Shown: piece by piece, positions 49,601-60,863 of the stretch
How positions within the stretch are numbered: the stretch's first letter is position 1
Layout of the letters: every line of letters begins with the position of its first letter
NCBI GenBank assembly: GCA_037577475.1
Contig: CM075188.1
Span: forward strand, 18,023,001-18,087,000
DNA from: Chaunax sp. Z400
Taxonomy: Eukaryota > Chordata > Actinopteri > Lophiiformes > Chaunacidae
Length of the DNA stretch: 64,000 nucleotides
Reading direction: 5' to 3'
Position numbers and translations under genes: made by a program
Notes under the pieces: generated by a model
Database searches by the model: none
The model's input: only the letters and a program-made list of their open reading frames with translations
What the model was told of the DNA's origin: nothing

Positions 49601-50739
49601 CAGGTATGCCGTAAAGTAAGGACAGAAAAGGTTTCTTTTGTTTTTTTCTCAAGATTTAGATGCCTCATGATCCATCAAATTTTTCTAGCTCAGAAAATAT
49701 TGGAAGGGCTCTTTTTTTGTCTTTCAGGTCCCGCTCTGGAAGCTCATCCAGTTCCAGATCTGGATCTCGCTCAAGGTCTCACTCCAGGTGAATGAGGTGA
49801 CATGCACTCTCTCCCTTCGAGAGTGTATGTGTGGGGGTGAAAGCTCCAGAACAGCCCTTGCCATAGCTTAAATTTGATCAAAGACTGGATAATGCTTATT
49901 CCATTTGGATTCCCAGTCCAAACTAATATAAATGCTATGACGGTTGTTAATAACTTGATTATTAGGTTATTTCATGTTTGGCCCAAGATCATAACAAGGA
50001 CACAGTTTGACTAGCTGAATTGAGTTTTAATTTTAACAAATCTCAAAAGCCTGAATAGACATCTGGGGTCTCTCAGCAGTGTTGAGAGATGCTTTGTCCA
50101 CTCAGTTAATGTCGGTGTATTCAAAAGAAGCGCAACATTTTCTAGATCTTAAACCTTGTTTAGGACACCTTATTCAATGAGCTTCACAGCGTCTTGGTTA
50201 GAAATCCCAGCACTATTTATCCACAGTTAAGGACTCTAAATCAGTGAAGCTTGATAAATACCCACACTGGTGAAGCTCTGTCTTGATCTTACTGACCTCA
50301 GTGCTTGGTTTATTCCTCCAAAAGATCCAGCTCCAGGTCTGGAAAGGGCTCCTCTCCCCGGAAGAGGTCCCACTCACCCTCCTCACCTGAGAGGAGACAG
50401 AAGCGCAGTCGCTCCAGGTCCTCATCTGGAGGGAGAAAGAGGAGGCGTTCTAGATCACGTTCGTCCGAAAGGTTTGGGTTTCTGTGGAATACCACAATGG
50501 CACTGATTATTATTAGCCAACTGTCGCCTGGCTTAAGGAATTTTCAGATTTACAAACATTTGTTCACATTTTGCCTCTTTAAATTGTTATTTTTATGTTG
50601 TGCCCTTGTCACTTGTTTGATGTATGGTAAACTGAATGTTAATAGTTACTGACCTCTTTCTTCTTCCCATGGTGTTTGTGATTTCAGGTGCCGTTCCTCT
50701 GGGTCCTCCAATTCTGGCTCCAGTTCAAAAAAGAAATAA
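46622..50739 (+). CDS. zranb2: ZRANB2, RanBP2-type zinc finger splicing factor
   Basis: Complete ten-exon gene: 46622-46689, 47338-47390, 47485-47593, 47754-47836, 47929-48005, 48444-48596, 48691-48869, 49728-49787, 50325-50471, 50688-50739. All introns are GT-AG and the joined frame is 981 bases, 326 aa (human about 330). Two RanBP2-type zinc ribbons bind GGU-containing pre-mRNA in the family. Finger 1 has Cys19, 24, 35, 38, starting at W17. Finger 2 has Cys75, 78, 89, 92, starting at W73. The linker holds AKMMKAGGTEIGKTLAEKS. A GYGGGFNE-ENVEYIE region leads to a basic FGRKKKKFRGK. Two acidic modules end in DLSKYKLD (174-181) and DLSKYNLD (191-198). An Arg/Ser-rich domain runs from about 217 and ends SSSKKK. 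The role known for the family is nuclear, influencing splice-site choice through U1-70K and U2AF35. The start ATG at 46622 was chosen because the frame then reads into FRVSDGDWICPDKK. A second in-frame ATG at 46634 is possible. Confidence 0.97.
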
Positions 50740-51530
50740 CTTTATTATGGCCTTTTTAACAAAGAAAGGAACCTTAATACAAGTGCATGTTGTGTTTCAA
50801 AAAATAACTACAACCTACTTCATTTTCATAGAAGTCTTATTTCCCTCAGAAAAGAGGGTGACCTATCTTCTGCCGTTGTCAGTACATGCTCCCTTTTCAA
50901 GACCATATCCACCCTAATGTTTGATACGTGTCTGTAACAAAAAAAAAATCAGATAAACTGTGAAAAGTCTGTGTCCCATTTTAAACCCATTCTGCTGAAT
51001 ATCTTTGTGGCATTACACTTTATTCCACTCATCTGTGGAGAGCTGAAGTAAATTTTCTGATAACTTTTTTGGCCATAGGAAACATCCAATATTGTTTTTT
51101 TCTTCTAAATAATACCTTCTGCTGTTCTTTTTTTCTTCTTTTTTAATTCGAAGTACTTAAGCACTAATTTAGAATACAAGAGGTGTACTAATTAATTTTG
51201 GCCCATCATTTTTTATGGATTAACTATATTTTCTTTTGTGTTTTCAAGGTAAGTATTTTACTTTTTGATATTGATTGTTTTAAAAACTTGGCAGTAAGTT
51301 AATAGACTGGTTTAAGTTTACGGTTTTTGTATGTTTTGTTTTTTAAACAATTGACACTCGGCATCAAACCTCTTGGGTAAATAATGATTTATAGAAATTT
51401 GTGTGATCATATTAACACATCAAGGATGGGCATTTATGCAGTATGTCCTGATTTATGGTAGAATGTGGCAATGCAGTCTTGTTGGTAAAACAAATCAAAT
51501 GTACAAATAAAATTCTCTTGAGGGTGTTTT
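50740..51530 (+). other. zranb2: Probable ZRANB2 3' UTR with poly(A) signal
   Basis: AT-rich sequence after the ZRANB2 stop with no gene of its own. A canonical AATAAA at 51506-51511 is the first one seen downstream, which would give a 3' UTR of about 0.79 kb. The actual cleavage site is an inference. Confidence 0.45.
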
Positions 51531-51911
51531 TTGTTCTTAGTTGTGTTTTTGGTTTGGGTTTTACTTGGCTTGAAGATCTCAAAGGACGTCCTGAATCTGG
51601 CAGATATGAAAGTTTGAGAAGTCCAAACTAACAAGTGGGCAATCTTCCATGACTGTGCAATCAATGATATTAACAGGGTTCAATTCCAAGAAATTAACAT
51701 TACACTGTTTGGTGTACTAAGTCCTGTTAAATTACAGTGATATGAGCTGCCTTTAATTAGTATTTGGTTAATTGGGTAATTTGTTATTTTAGAGTTGATT
51801 CAACATTAACGATGTGAGTAGTTCACCTGGTGATTCTTGGTAAGGGGAGGTGTTTTCCTGGGTCAATATTTTCGATTTGATATGTTAAATGAACTGTCCT
51901 ACAGCTGTTTT

Positions 51912-52375
51912 AAATGTGGAGTATAGACTATACACATGAATTTGGCAAAACGCTTGGAAAAGTCCCAGATTTGATGGACAGACCACAAACAGGTTTTGTG
52001 AAAAACAGACAAACCCTCCACATCATTGATTAAATGTGTATAAATAAGTTCTGATGTAGAGAAAGGGTTGTGATTCATTTAGATATGAATATCTGTATTT
52101 GACTCAAACACTTTGGCTTCAACCAAACAATTTGATTTCTAAATTTGTTATATTTCTCATCCATAGCTGCAATTAAAATTAACGGGGGGTTATCCAAAAC
52201 AAGATCTCTACAAAGGCTGCTGTTAGGGGTGCCCTCTTAGCCCCACACTTTGTGTTCTATTTATTGAGCCATCAGCATAGGCAATTCATGAAGACTCAAA
52301 TATAACTGGTGTAATGAATGGAGATTGAAAAAGGTCTGTTTATATGCAGACGATATTCTCCTGACACCAACCAAA
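51912..52375 (+). repeat. L1-like LINE relic between the two genes
   Basis: Frameshifted reverse-transcriptase remains on the plus strand. From 51942 the frame reads LAKRLEKVPDLMDRPQTGFV and continues KNRQTLHIID, matching the L1 pattern LAKRLE..P.LI...QTGF...R. About 52210-52270 reads RGCPLSPTLCVLFIEPSA, the L1 'GCPLSPLLF' block. The catalytic YADD codons survive at 52343-52354 (tatgcagacgat). A frame change and several in-frame stops make it dead. About 110-130 bases or more of normal RT sequence are missing between the blocks. Confidence 0.8.
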
Positions 52376-53597
52376 ATGTAAGTTTGCCCAAACTTGTCTC
52401 TGCTTAAGGAATCTGGTTTATTGTCCAGTAATACATTAAACCATCAAATAAAAACTAACCTTTAACTGCAGACCACATGAAAACATTTATAAAAATGGAT
52501 AACAATGCGGGTGCACTAATATGCATAATAATGCATTTCTAATGCACAGATCATGAGTTAATGACACGTGAGGAACTAAGGCATGCATTAAACTTCAGCA
52601 TCAGCAACTAATGAGTCTGAGTCTTGGTGATGGCAGTAGCGTTTGTCTGGCGAATGCCGACCAACTAATTTCAAAACACCTAAATACTTTAATATAAATA
52701 CATAGCAGCGTTGCCTGAATATAGCGCTCCACACTGTCTGTTCTCATGGTGGTCAACAGATGGCACTGTTTCCTACTATGTGGTTGCAGAGTTGTAGATG
52801 GGCTGAGTGTATTGACCTAAACCAAGACCGAGGGTTCATAAGGGTTAAGTTGGGGTTCAATTAATGGTTTAACATTTGTTGGAATTAAGATGGAGTTGAA
52901 CTTTAATGTTTTGACACTGTTGAAGGAAAGAAGCCAACAAATGCTGTGTATTAGTAGTCAATAGCAGGTAGGGTATTATCTACACTGGACATAATATGAA
53001 TATATTTGGTATGTTTTATGTAATTCATGGACACAGAATGCCTTAAAAGGAGATAAACCCAAGCTCATCAGCGAACAAACCGCATGACGATTGGTTAGAT
53101 TTTTTAAGAAATGGCGCACATCTTAATTCCCTTTGAGAAGAATTTCCACTAATATATTCCTGTTTTTTATCCTATTAGTAATCTATAATCTAGCTCTGCT
53201 ATCAATGTCTAAAGACAATCTTTCAGTGTTGTCTCCGCCTAACAGCCCGAGAGCACTTTCCTTTATTCTCCCATCTGATTAGATGAGTCCGGCCGTCTGA
53301 TGTGAGAATAATCTCGATCATCTTGATGTCTGAGGGTCCACTGCAGGTGCATCTGCGATAGTGTTATACTCATCTCGACTGCTGTTCATCCTCTACTTGT
53401 ACAATATAGGCAAAACCATATGCAGCCTTACGTGTTTACTTCTTCTGTACACTTTCCAAAGTAGTCCCGCCTTCAGCGCGTAAAGGACCTGACGCGCTTT
53501 TACGCACCGAATTCACTTGGCGCAGTTTGCAGCGCAAGAGGATGTCGGATACACACTTGAGGCTGCCGCTGCTCATTGCCTTAACCTCTCTGAAAGG
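52376..53597. other. PTGER3 upstream region
   Basis: Non-coding sequence. The last 150 bases before the PTGER3 start are distinctly richer in CG dinucleotides than the surroundings, as expected near a first exon. They include a small inverted motif, gcgtaaa (53478-53484) with tttacgc (53499-53505). No TATA box is convincing. Confidence 0.4.
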
Positions 53598-53601
53598 ATG
53601 A
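53542..53601 (+). promoter_or_regulatory. Upstream ORF overlapping the PTGER3 start codon
   Basis: An ATG at 53542 opens a 19-codon frame whose TGA stop at 53599-53601 overlaps the PTGER3 ATG at 53598-53600 as ATGA. If the mRNA 5' end lies upstream of 53542, ribosomes would meet this frame first. It could then reduce EP3 translation or allow reinitiation by backing up one base. The overlap is read directly; a regulatory role is inference. Confidence 0.5.
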
Positions 53602-54699
53602 CTACGAACCGCTGTGATTATCGAAAGGGCTTGCAAACCAGTTTTGGAGAGATGCTGGGCGCAAACTTATCAAAGTCATCGGGCGATGGTATTGTCACCA
53701 AGAATTCTAGCTGTGGATCTGTATCAGTTGGTTTCCCTATAACCATGATGATCACCGGCATGGTGGGCAACACGCTGGCTCTCATTCTGGTGTACATCTC
53801 TTACAGAAAGAAGGAAAATAAAAGGAAAAAGTCGTTCTTGCTCTGCATTGGATCGTTGGCGTTAACTGACTTGTTTGGACAGCTTTTGACAAGTCCAATA
53901 GTGATATCAGTCTACCAAGCTGATCTGAAATGGGAGCGTATCGACTCATCTGGCAATTTGTGCGCTTTTTTCGGTGTGTGCATGACAACCTTTGGCCTGT
54001 GCGCTCTGTTCCTGTCCAGTGCCATGGCAATTGAAAGAGCTATGGCGGTAACAAACCCCCACTGGTACTCAAATAACATGAAGACAAGTGTGACAAAGCA
54101 GACTTTGGCTGTCATTTGGTGTCTTGTGTTGTTATTTGCGCTGCTGCCCATCGCAGGAGTTGGGAAATATACACGCCAGTGGCCGGGCACCTGGTGCTTT
54201 ATCAGCACGGGGGACAGAGAGGTTCCGGGCAACACGTTTTTCGCCATCACTTTCGCTGCACTTGGAATTTTCTCTCTGCTTGTTACACTTTCTTGCAATG
54301 TAATGACAATCCGGGGCTTAATTATCCGGTGTAAAACAAAGTCGGGCACGTCTCAGTCTTCAAAACAGTGGGAACGGCTCACCACGGAGACCGTGATTCA
54401 ACTGTTAGGCATTATGTGCGTCCTTCTTATATGCTGGTCTCCCCTGCTGGTATGTTTGTTGTTGTTATATATGCGACTGCAGCCTGTATCTTTCTTGCAT
54501 TATACACAACCAATAGCCCTCATGACCAGGTGTTAGTGAAGATGTGCAATAATTCCAAATTATTTTTTATTTTCACTGAAAAGCCTTTGTACTAATATCA
54601 TAAAGTGACTACTGTCATAATTCACAGTTTAATTGAAAGGGTTTTATTGTCAGCTGCCTGTCACTAAACCCCCAAACACACAACAACACTCTCTCTCAC

Positions 54700-54730
<31 letters not shown>

Positions 54731-55512
54731 AGTCTTGCAAGTCACATAAATGCGGTTATATGATTCCTTTGAAATGCTGCTGTCATTTTCCATTAAGGAC
54801 CAATCTACTTAGCTGGGTCCTGTTTGGGGGTCTGCTCAGTGTGCTATGAGGTCATGCATTGTCAGTCACATATTTAATAGTCCCACCAGGGATATTAATA
54901 GAAGCCACAGCACTGATGGAAGAGAGTGTACCTGGAGTGAGAACATTGTTTTTCTCCCAGTGGTTTGATCTTGGGATTAGTGTTAGTCACAATAAATATG
55001 AAGGAAACTACACACAACCATTATCTCTTAGACATCAAGAATGCATATGCTGTGAAATAAAACCATGCTGCAATTCACTAAATATCATAATTTGTCATTC
55101 TTATTCTTGGAATAAATGTAATATCTTACAGACCTGTGACATTCTTTTGCTGATGCCTACAGCTTGTGTCTGCTTCCCTCCTCAGGTTCTAATGGTGAGG
55201 ATGATCTCCACCCAGGTCTCCTCCCATGAGTGCAATTCAACAGCAGTGACTGCCAATCAAATTACAGGCCGGGATATCAATTTAGACTGTAACTTTTTTC
55301 TGACAGCAATCCGCTTGGCCTCCCTCAACCAGATCCTGGACCCATGGGTCTATCTGCTCTTGAGGGAGATCCTCCTGCGAAAGTTCTGCATCATGGCCAA
55401 CGCAGTGTCCAACTGCTCCGTTGAGGATCAGAAGGATACTCAGACGGCACTGAATGCTGTTAACGAGCAGCACCATGACAGCAACAACCTTCATAAACGA
55501 CAAAGTAGCTAA
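53598..55512 (+). CDS. ptger3: PTGER3, prostaglandin E2 receptor EP3
   Basis: Two coding exons, 53598-54449 and 55186-55512, joined GT-AG in phase 0 inside membrane segment 6 (after CWSPLL). The product is 392 aa, close to human EP3 (about 390). It is a plasma-membrane G-protein-coupled receptor for PGE2; in the family it mainly signals through Gi to lower cAMP. Visible features: N-glycosylation sites N23 and N36; TM1 about 43-67; TM2 about 79-105 with LALTDL; C122 at the top of TM3, pairing with C200; ERA (146-148) in place of DRY; and the prostanoid-receptor second-loop signature QWPGTWCF (194-201). TM7 contains R327, the conserved arginine for the ligand carboxylate, and [13 protein letters not shown] (332-344). 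The cytoplasmic tail is 48 residues, Asn/Ser/Gln-rich, and starts after LLRKFC. The start ATG is the first in frame; the frame stays open upstream only to a TTG. The intron is only 736 bases. Confidence 0.96.
54691..54731. repeat. (CA)n microsatellite in the PTGER3 intron
   Basis: CA run preceded by a short CT tract and broken once by CAAA. It lies within the single PTGER3 coding-region intron. Confidence 0.95.
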
Positions 55513-55775
55513 ATCAAGCTATGGCAGGAAATGGTATCTTGTGACTTTGAAGCCAGGACAGATTATATGGACTTGAAAATGAACCTGCTCTTGTTCTGGA
55601 TATGTTGTGAAATTTATGGAGATTAAGTTTTTCTCCATGTTCTCCACAAGAGGATATTGTGCAAAAGAAGACAAGAGAAATCCCTGCTGTGCGGTTAATG
55701 AGAACCAGCCGACTCTGCTCTGGATGCTTTTGTTTTACTATAAACATTAAACCTATCCAGCCTCTGGATGCATGA
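55513..55775 (+). other. ptger3: Probable PTGER3 3' UTR
   Basis: Sequence after the PTGER3 stop with no coding content. The first plausible poly(A) hexamer is ATTAAA at 55746-55751, about 235 bases downstream of the stop. Longer alternative ends are possible. Confidence 0.35.
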
Positions 55776-58700
55776 CTGTATCACCTCTTGCACTTGGCAG
55801 CCACAAACTCGCTCATTGTTAGATTTCGGTTTTGATAACGTCTCCCTGGCCCAAGAATCGGAAGGGTGACTCTAAACTGACTTATATGGAAGTGGAGCAT
55901 GTCATGCTGTTTTTAGTTTGTGAACTGAGTCATTGCTTTCAACAACTTGAAGCCATAATCCAACTAAAGGATGAATAGTTTTCTGAATGTCAGTAAAATA
56001 AGTCATAAACTTACCTATGTTAAGTTGTAAATACCTTTGCCAAAACTTACATGAAATGTTGTAACTATTTTTTTAAGGATGGAAAAAAAAATGCAAATCC
56101 TAAACTGGAGCCAATTGTTGATTGTAACAATATTTATTAGTGTCTAGTTGTTGTAAATATTACAATATACCATTTGTGGTGTGTCATAGCAACCAGGACT
56201 ATGAAATATGTGGTTGGTTCACAGTTTTTCTCCTGGATATAAATGCACTGGTAAACTGTTGTGCAGTTATTTTCTCCACAATTGTCTTTTCAGAATGCAT
56301 TTATTTCCAGGCTTATTAATGCTAAAGTGCGTGAGGGAAAGCACAGTGTGGATTTGTGGTGTTCAATATTATGAGATGGATGACAGGGTGAACTCACTGT
56401 TGAGTGTCATTTTGAGCAATCCCTGCATATTTCATTGGATTACAACTACTATTTTTCAGTGGTAGTATGTAATGACATGTTAACATTATTTCACCTGTCA
56501 CATCGTTTCGGAGAAAAAGGTCATTTCGGCAGTCTTTTGACTAGTTACGTTAATATAAGTAGAAAGAAGGGTGCTCTTTGCGTACAAGGCTAATGAGTAG
56601 AAATATCTTACATCAGTGTAAAGGCCAAAAGCTGGCCATATTAATACACTTCCACAGAATGTCTCAAACATGCGTCTCACCTCTATGTATGGGTGCTTTT
56701 GATTCTGCTGTGATTTCAATGTGTTTCATAATGTTTCTTTCATCATATCCTTTTTCCCTGAAAATGTTTCTCAATGGGAGTAAAGTTTAGTGCACAAAGC
56801 AATTTTTCAGAGGTCTCAGATGAAGAGTGAAGATAATTTTCTTTGACGTAGGAAGATGTTGTCTACAAATCTGATTCCAACGAAGTTGTGACATTGTGCA
56901 GAGCAGAACAAAAAGAATGTGATAATTTGCTCATCCTTTTAGGTACTCAACTAAAAACACTTCAAAGACAAAATATTTAACATTTTACCTCATCAATTAT
57001 ATGGTGTTTGGAACATTGCACATGTTCCAAACAGGTGCTAATTGGTAAAAGGTAATAGTATCATGATCCGATATGAAAGGTAAATCCTCAGAAGACCCAG
57101 TTGTTGACAAAGCATCAAGGATCACCACTTTGTGAATCACATGATTGTATACAGGATATTACTCTGTGGGCTTGAAAACAACAAATTCCTCTGTTTCTGT
57201 TTACAGTTTCCACAGCATCACAACTTTTTTGGACTCTGGGTTGTACGTTGTCACACTATCTCATTGCTGTAAATATATTCATATAGGTCTAGCCTCTTAG
57301 TCGAAGACATCTCAAGAACAGACATGCTTGTTGCCATGGTAACCTTCAGGGTATGGGACAATATCTCACACCAAGCACAACAAATCTGCCTCCTTGGCAC
57401 CTCAGCCAACAAGGTCAGACTTAAATACACTCTGCGTTGTCTGGTCTAGTAAATGTGAGAATCCATACAAGTTCAGTGATAATGAATCTATAGGAAACGA
57501 TCTGCAAAGCCCATGTGGAAGATGTAACATGATTATGAAGCCAGTCTGCCTTAATATCCCACTTAAACATGTTTGAGTGAAAACGAAAATGTAGAAGGAA
57601 GTGAAACATTTGTTCAGGAGTGTTTTGCAAAGAAACCAATAATTTGGTATTATATAAATAATTTTATGATTATTCTGCAGTTAATGGCCACCTATAAATG
57701 TGCAGCATGGCTTACATACAATACCACACTAATGAAAACACTAATGTACTTCTCAATAAGTCATTTTTATCTCAGTGTAATGAAGAGCATTCATTTTAAT
57801 GAATGCTGCAATAATTGAGGTTGTGTCACTGCATTATTTATTTTTGTTGTAAGCATATGTTCACCTTGTGCAGCAGTTAATATACATATTAGAAGGAACA
57901 TCTGGGGTGTAATGCATGCATTTAAAGCAATGCTTACATTTATTTTCATGTTGCAGTGGGATATGGAGGGTTTCCTGATTGACTCAGCTTCCACTTGAAT
58001 CTAAAGCTTCCTGCTCTTCAGTTAATGAAAAATAATTATACCACAGAATATCCCCTTGAAGCTAATTGTGGTTGTAAATTCTCCAGAATCTCACATCTAA
58101 TCCAATGGAAAAGAAAATGGCACAATTATTATTCATTCCTTGTAAACAGAAAACATGATACATTTCCACCCTCCTCGATGTACCTAGTAAAACCAGAACA
58201 TTTACAAGGAGTGCTTTCTGAGAAAACAGTGTACCCTTAGGAAAAACGAATGCTTATTAGAACCAGGGGAGCAATGAAATATCTGCGAACTCCAATTTTT
58301 TGATCCACACATTGTAAAATTCAAAGGCGACGATAGTGGCTTCAATCAGAGATGTATGTCAGAATCTATTTGGCTTTCTACCACAAATGAATGCTATTCA
58401 CATTTGGTTCCCTCCTATGCTTGAGTGCTGTTCATTTGTGTCTCAGCATGCAATATCAAGCAAGCGTCCTGCACCAGCATCGACGGGAGTGTACAATTAC
58501 ATAATGATTTGAAACAGACCTTATGAGGTTTGGAGAATCCGGCATTGCCAGCTGGCTCCATGATGCTCACTCATATCACTAATGCATGGAAGTGATTTAC
58601 TGATTTACTCTCATTAGCTGTGGAGTCGCTGAATGTATTACGATCTCAAGCCAAGAAAAGACCAGGTGATATTTTGCATCTGTGCTCAAGATTATAATTT

Positions 58701-60423
58701 TAACTGGTTCTCCACAGCAAATGTTTATTCCACATACTTGTTGCCTAAGTCATAATGTCCTGGCGTCCTGTTTGGAAGCCAGTCCAGTGCTTCAGTAGTA
58801 CCTTATGATTTGTTGAAATGAAAAATATTGTGCCATAACCATCATTTTAGTCTCTGTATCCTTTATAACAACAACAAGGATCTCTATCAACCTAAAGCTA
58901 TGTAGAAAAACAGAAAGGCATGACGTTCTTCTAAATGTCTTGGACTTGGTCACTCATAGAGTAAAATAATCTGATTTAAAGCAGCTGTTTTTGCAGCGAG
59001 CAGGTGCCCTTTAAGGTCTGTTCCCTTTTAACATATCGTGTGCCGTGAGCATCTCACTGATAACTACTTTACTGCCAATAAAAACTGCCACCAAGTAAAG
59101 TTTTCTTGTGAAGCTTCAATTGTGTAAAACTGTAGCCATGAGCACTGTTTGAAAATCCATATTCAAAATTGAAATCAATTAAAGGTCAGACATTAAATGC
59201 AACCATTGCTCAGAGGGAAGAACCAACCTGGCAGGTATAAGTAAAATGTCTCTCAGGTCTGTTTAAAGAGTACATGATGGTGTCACATGTGCATACGGTA
59301 CGACGGCATCAGGTACGGACCGCTAGCCGAGACTCCACTGATGAATGTGAATAGATATTGAATGTTCATCTTCTTATCTTTTATTCACATGGCTCCGCTT
59401 GTGATTGTTAAACAAGAACTCTGTGTTAACTCTGAGACACGATTCTCAGGTGAGGGCTTTCTGCACCCTTTCACACAGCCTCTGTTTCTTTGTCAGTGCT
59501 CTCGTTCTTCTCATCCTGTGTTCAAAAGAGGAATGCTGTAAATGTTTCAACTTCTGTATTCTTCCTCCTGACATGCCTGTCATGGATAGGCTACTGTAAC
59601 GTGTTGAGGTGAGATGGAAATATCTGCCTACCTATCAAAGTGTCCTTTTGGTAATTTATGTCTTTGTCATTTACTTTTACATTGACATACTAACATTTAC
59701 CTGACTTGTATCAATCCAACATGGAATGCACTTTTGATTCATTTTGTTGCAGTGTTGTCGTTATATGAGGTAGTATAATGTAATTCTATTAAAGGATATG
59801 AACGTGTTTTTTTCAGTATGTGTTGGGCTTTTGTGGCTGCTGAGGCATGTGTTCTTATTAAAAATGTATACGGCTTCACTATAATACTAATTCATGACTG
59901 ATGCAGAAGTAGTATGCCTCCTGAATGAACTCTGGCTAGACTGAGTCACGCAATATATTTTGAGAAACTGAAGAATGAAGAATTGAACTCTCATAATGTG
60001 AAATAAAGGCAGAAAAAAGAAGAAAAATTATAATTGGCTTTATTTTTTATTTTCATAATTACCTCAAACTGAACCAGAGGCATCTTTTAAAAAAGGCATG
60101 AAAGTCATTTTAAATGGTGGGTTTTAAACAACTTAACATCTTAGTAAGTCTTGTTGTCTGAATTGAAATTGCATATGATAATAATAGTTTAACTATGTGA
60201 TTGTTTTTCGATGATGAATGTTTCCATCACTGTGAATGTTGTTAATTTCAAGGCATGTGACAAACTTCTGTTCTTTGATGCCATTGTGTAATGTGTTTCC
60301 TTTGGCCCAATAAATGGAACCATGTGATACTAAACAGTGAGTAGATAAATCAGTCCATATATAGATCTTGTTAAGAAGAATCTATACGAATATGCGAATC
60401 TATAATCATTTAATATATGTTAC
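55776..60423. other. Intergenic, downstream of PTGER3
   Basis: No further exon was recognised. Two palindromic motifs stand out and are described under findings: an 11-bp-arm hairpin at 57006-57032 and an X-box at 57330-57343. The remainder is AT-rich unique sequence. Confidence 0.45.
57330..57343. promoter_or_regulatory. Canonical RFX X-box motif
   Basis: GTTGCCATGGTAAC matches the RFX-family X-box consensus (GTTNCCATGGNAAC) at every defined position. It lies 1.8 kb downstream of the PTGER3 stop. Whether it is bound or regulates anything is unknown. Confidence 0.5.
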
Positions 60424-60863
60424 TGTCACGTTTTAGCAGTGCTGAGATTGAGGACCCAAATGCAGACACCAACCAGAGACAGGGATGATTGTAGTCCAAT
60501 GATTTATTAATACAACTCAAAAAAGGCTCACAGGTAAACTGTGTCCATAACAACAACAAAAGAACAAACATTTCCTAAAGCAGGCAAGTGAGGCAAATCC
60601 AAAGTACAAAGTACAAAACAAAAAATCCAAAAAGAGAAAACAAACTACATCCAAAAAGCAGGAAACTTACAAAGTACATGGAGGTGCACGAAAGGGATCA
60701 CGAGGCAGGATTGGGAATGGGTGGGGATGGGGCACAGGTGAAAATCATGAGCAATCTTACAGGACGGAAAACAGGCAAAGACAGGAAAAAGTAAAAATAC
60801 ATGACATGGAGAAATGAACGTTCAAAATAAAACAGGGAATTATGAACTGAATACAGAACCATG
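60424..60863 (+). mobile_element. Non-autonomous DNA-transposon-like repeat, copy 2
   Basis: The element starts tgtcacgttttagc and ends cagaaccatg. It shares the gaggacccaaatgcaga, aggtga and ttcaaaataaaac blocks, in the same order, with the copy at 20.44-20.86 kb. The terminal aca of the 3' end is lost compared with copy 1. The A-rich interior has no gene, and the short lysine-rich plus frame at 60588-60794 lies inside the element and is an artefact. Confidence 0.65.

Noticed and set aside
49788..50324. miR-186-like hairpin in a late ZRANB2 intron (present in mammals)
   Set aside because: The mature miR-186 sequence was looked for in the introns and not seen; probably absent from this fish.
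53517..53597. N-terminal extension of PTGER3 from a TTG
   Set aside because: The frame is open upstream, but the first in-frame ATG is at 53598. A TTG start is unlikely in a vertebrate, and the extension is not EP3-like.
54859..55185. Extension of PTGER3 exon 2 upstream into the intron
   Set aside because: The frame is open by chance. The acceptor cag at 55183-55185 gives the conserved junction after CWSPLL and restores EP3 length.
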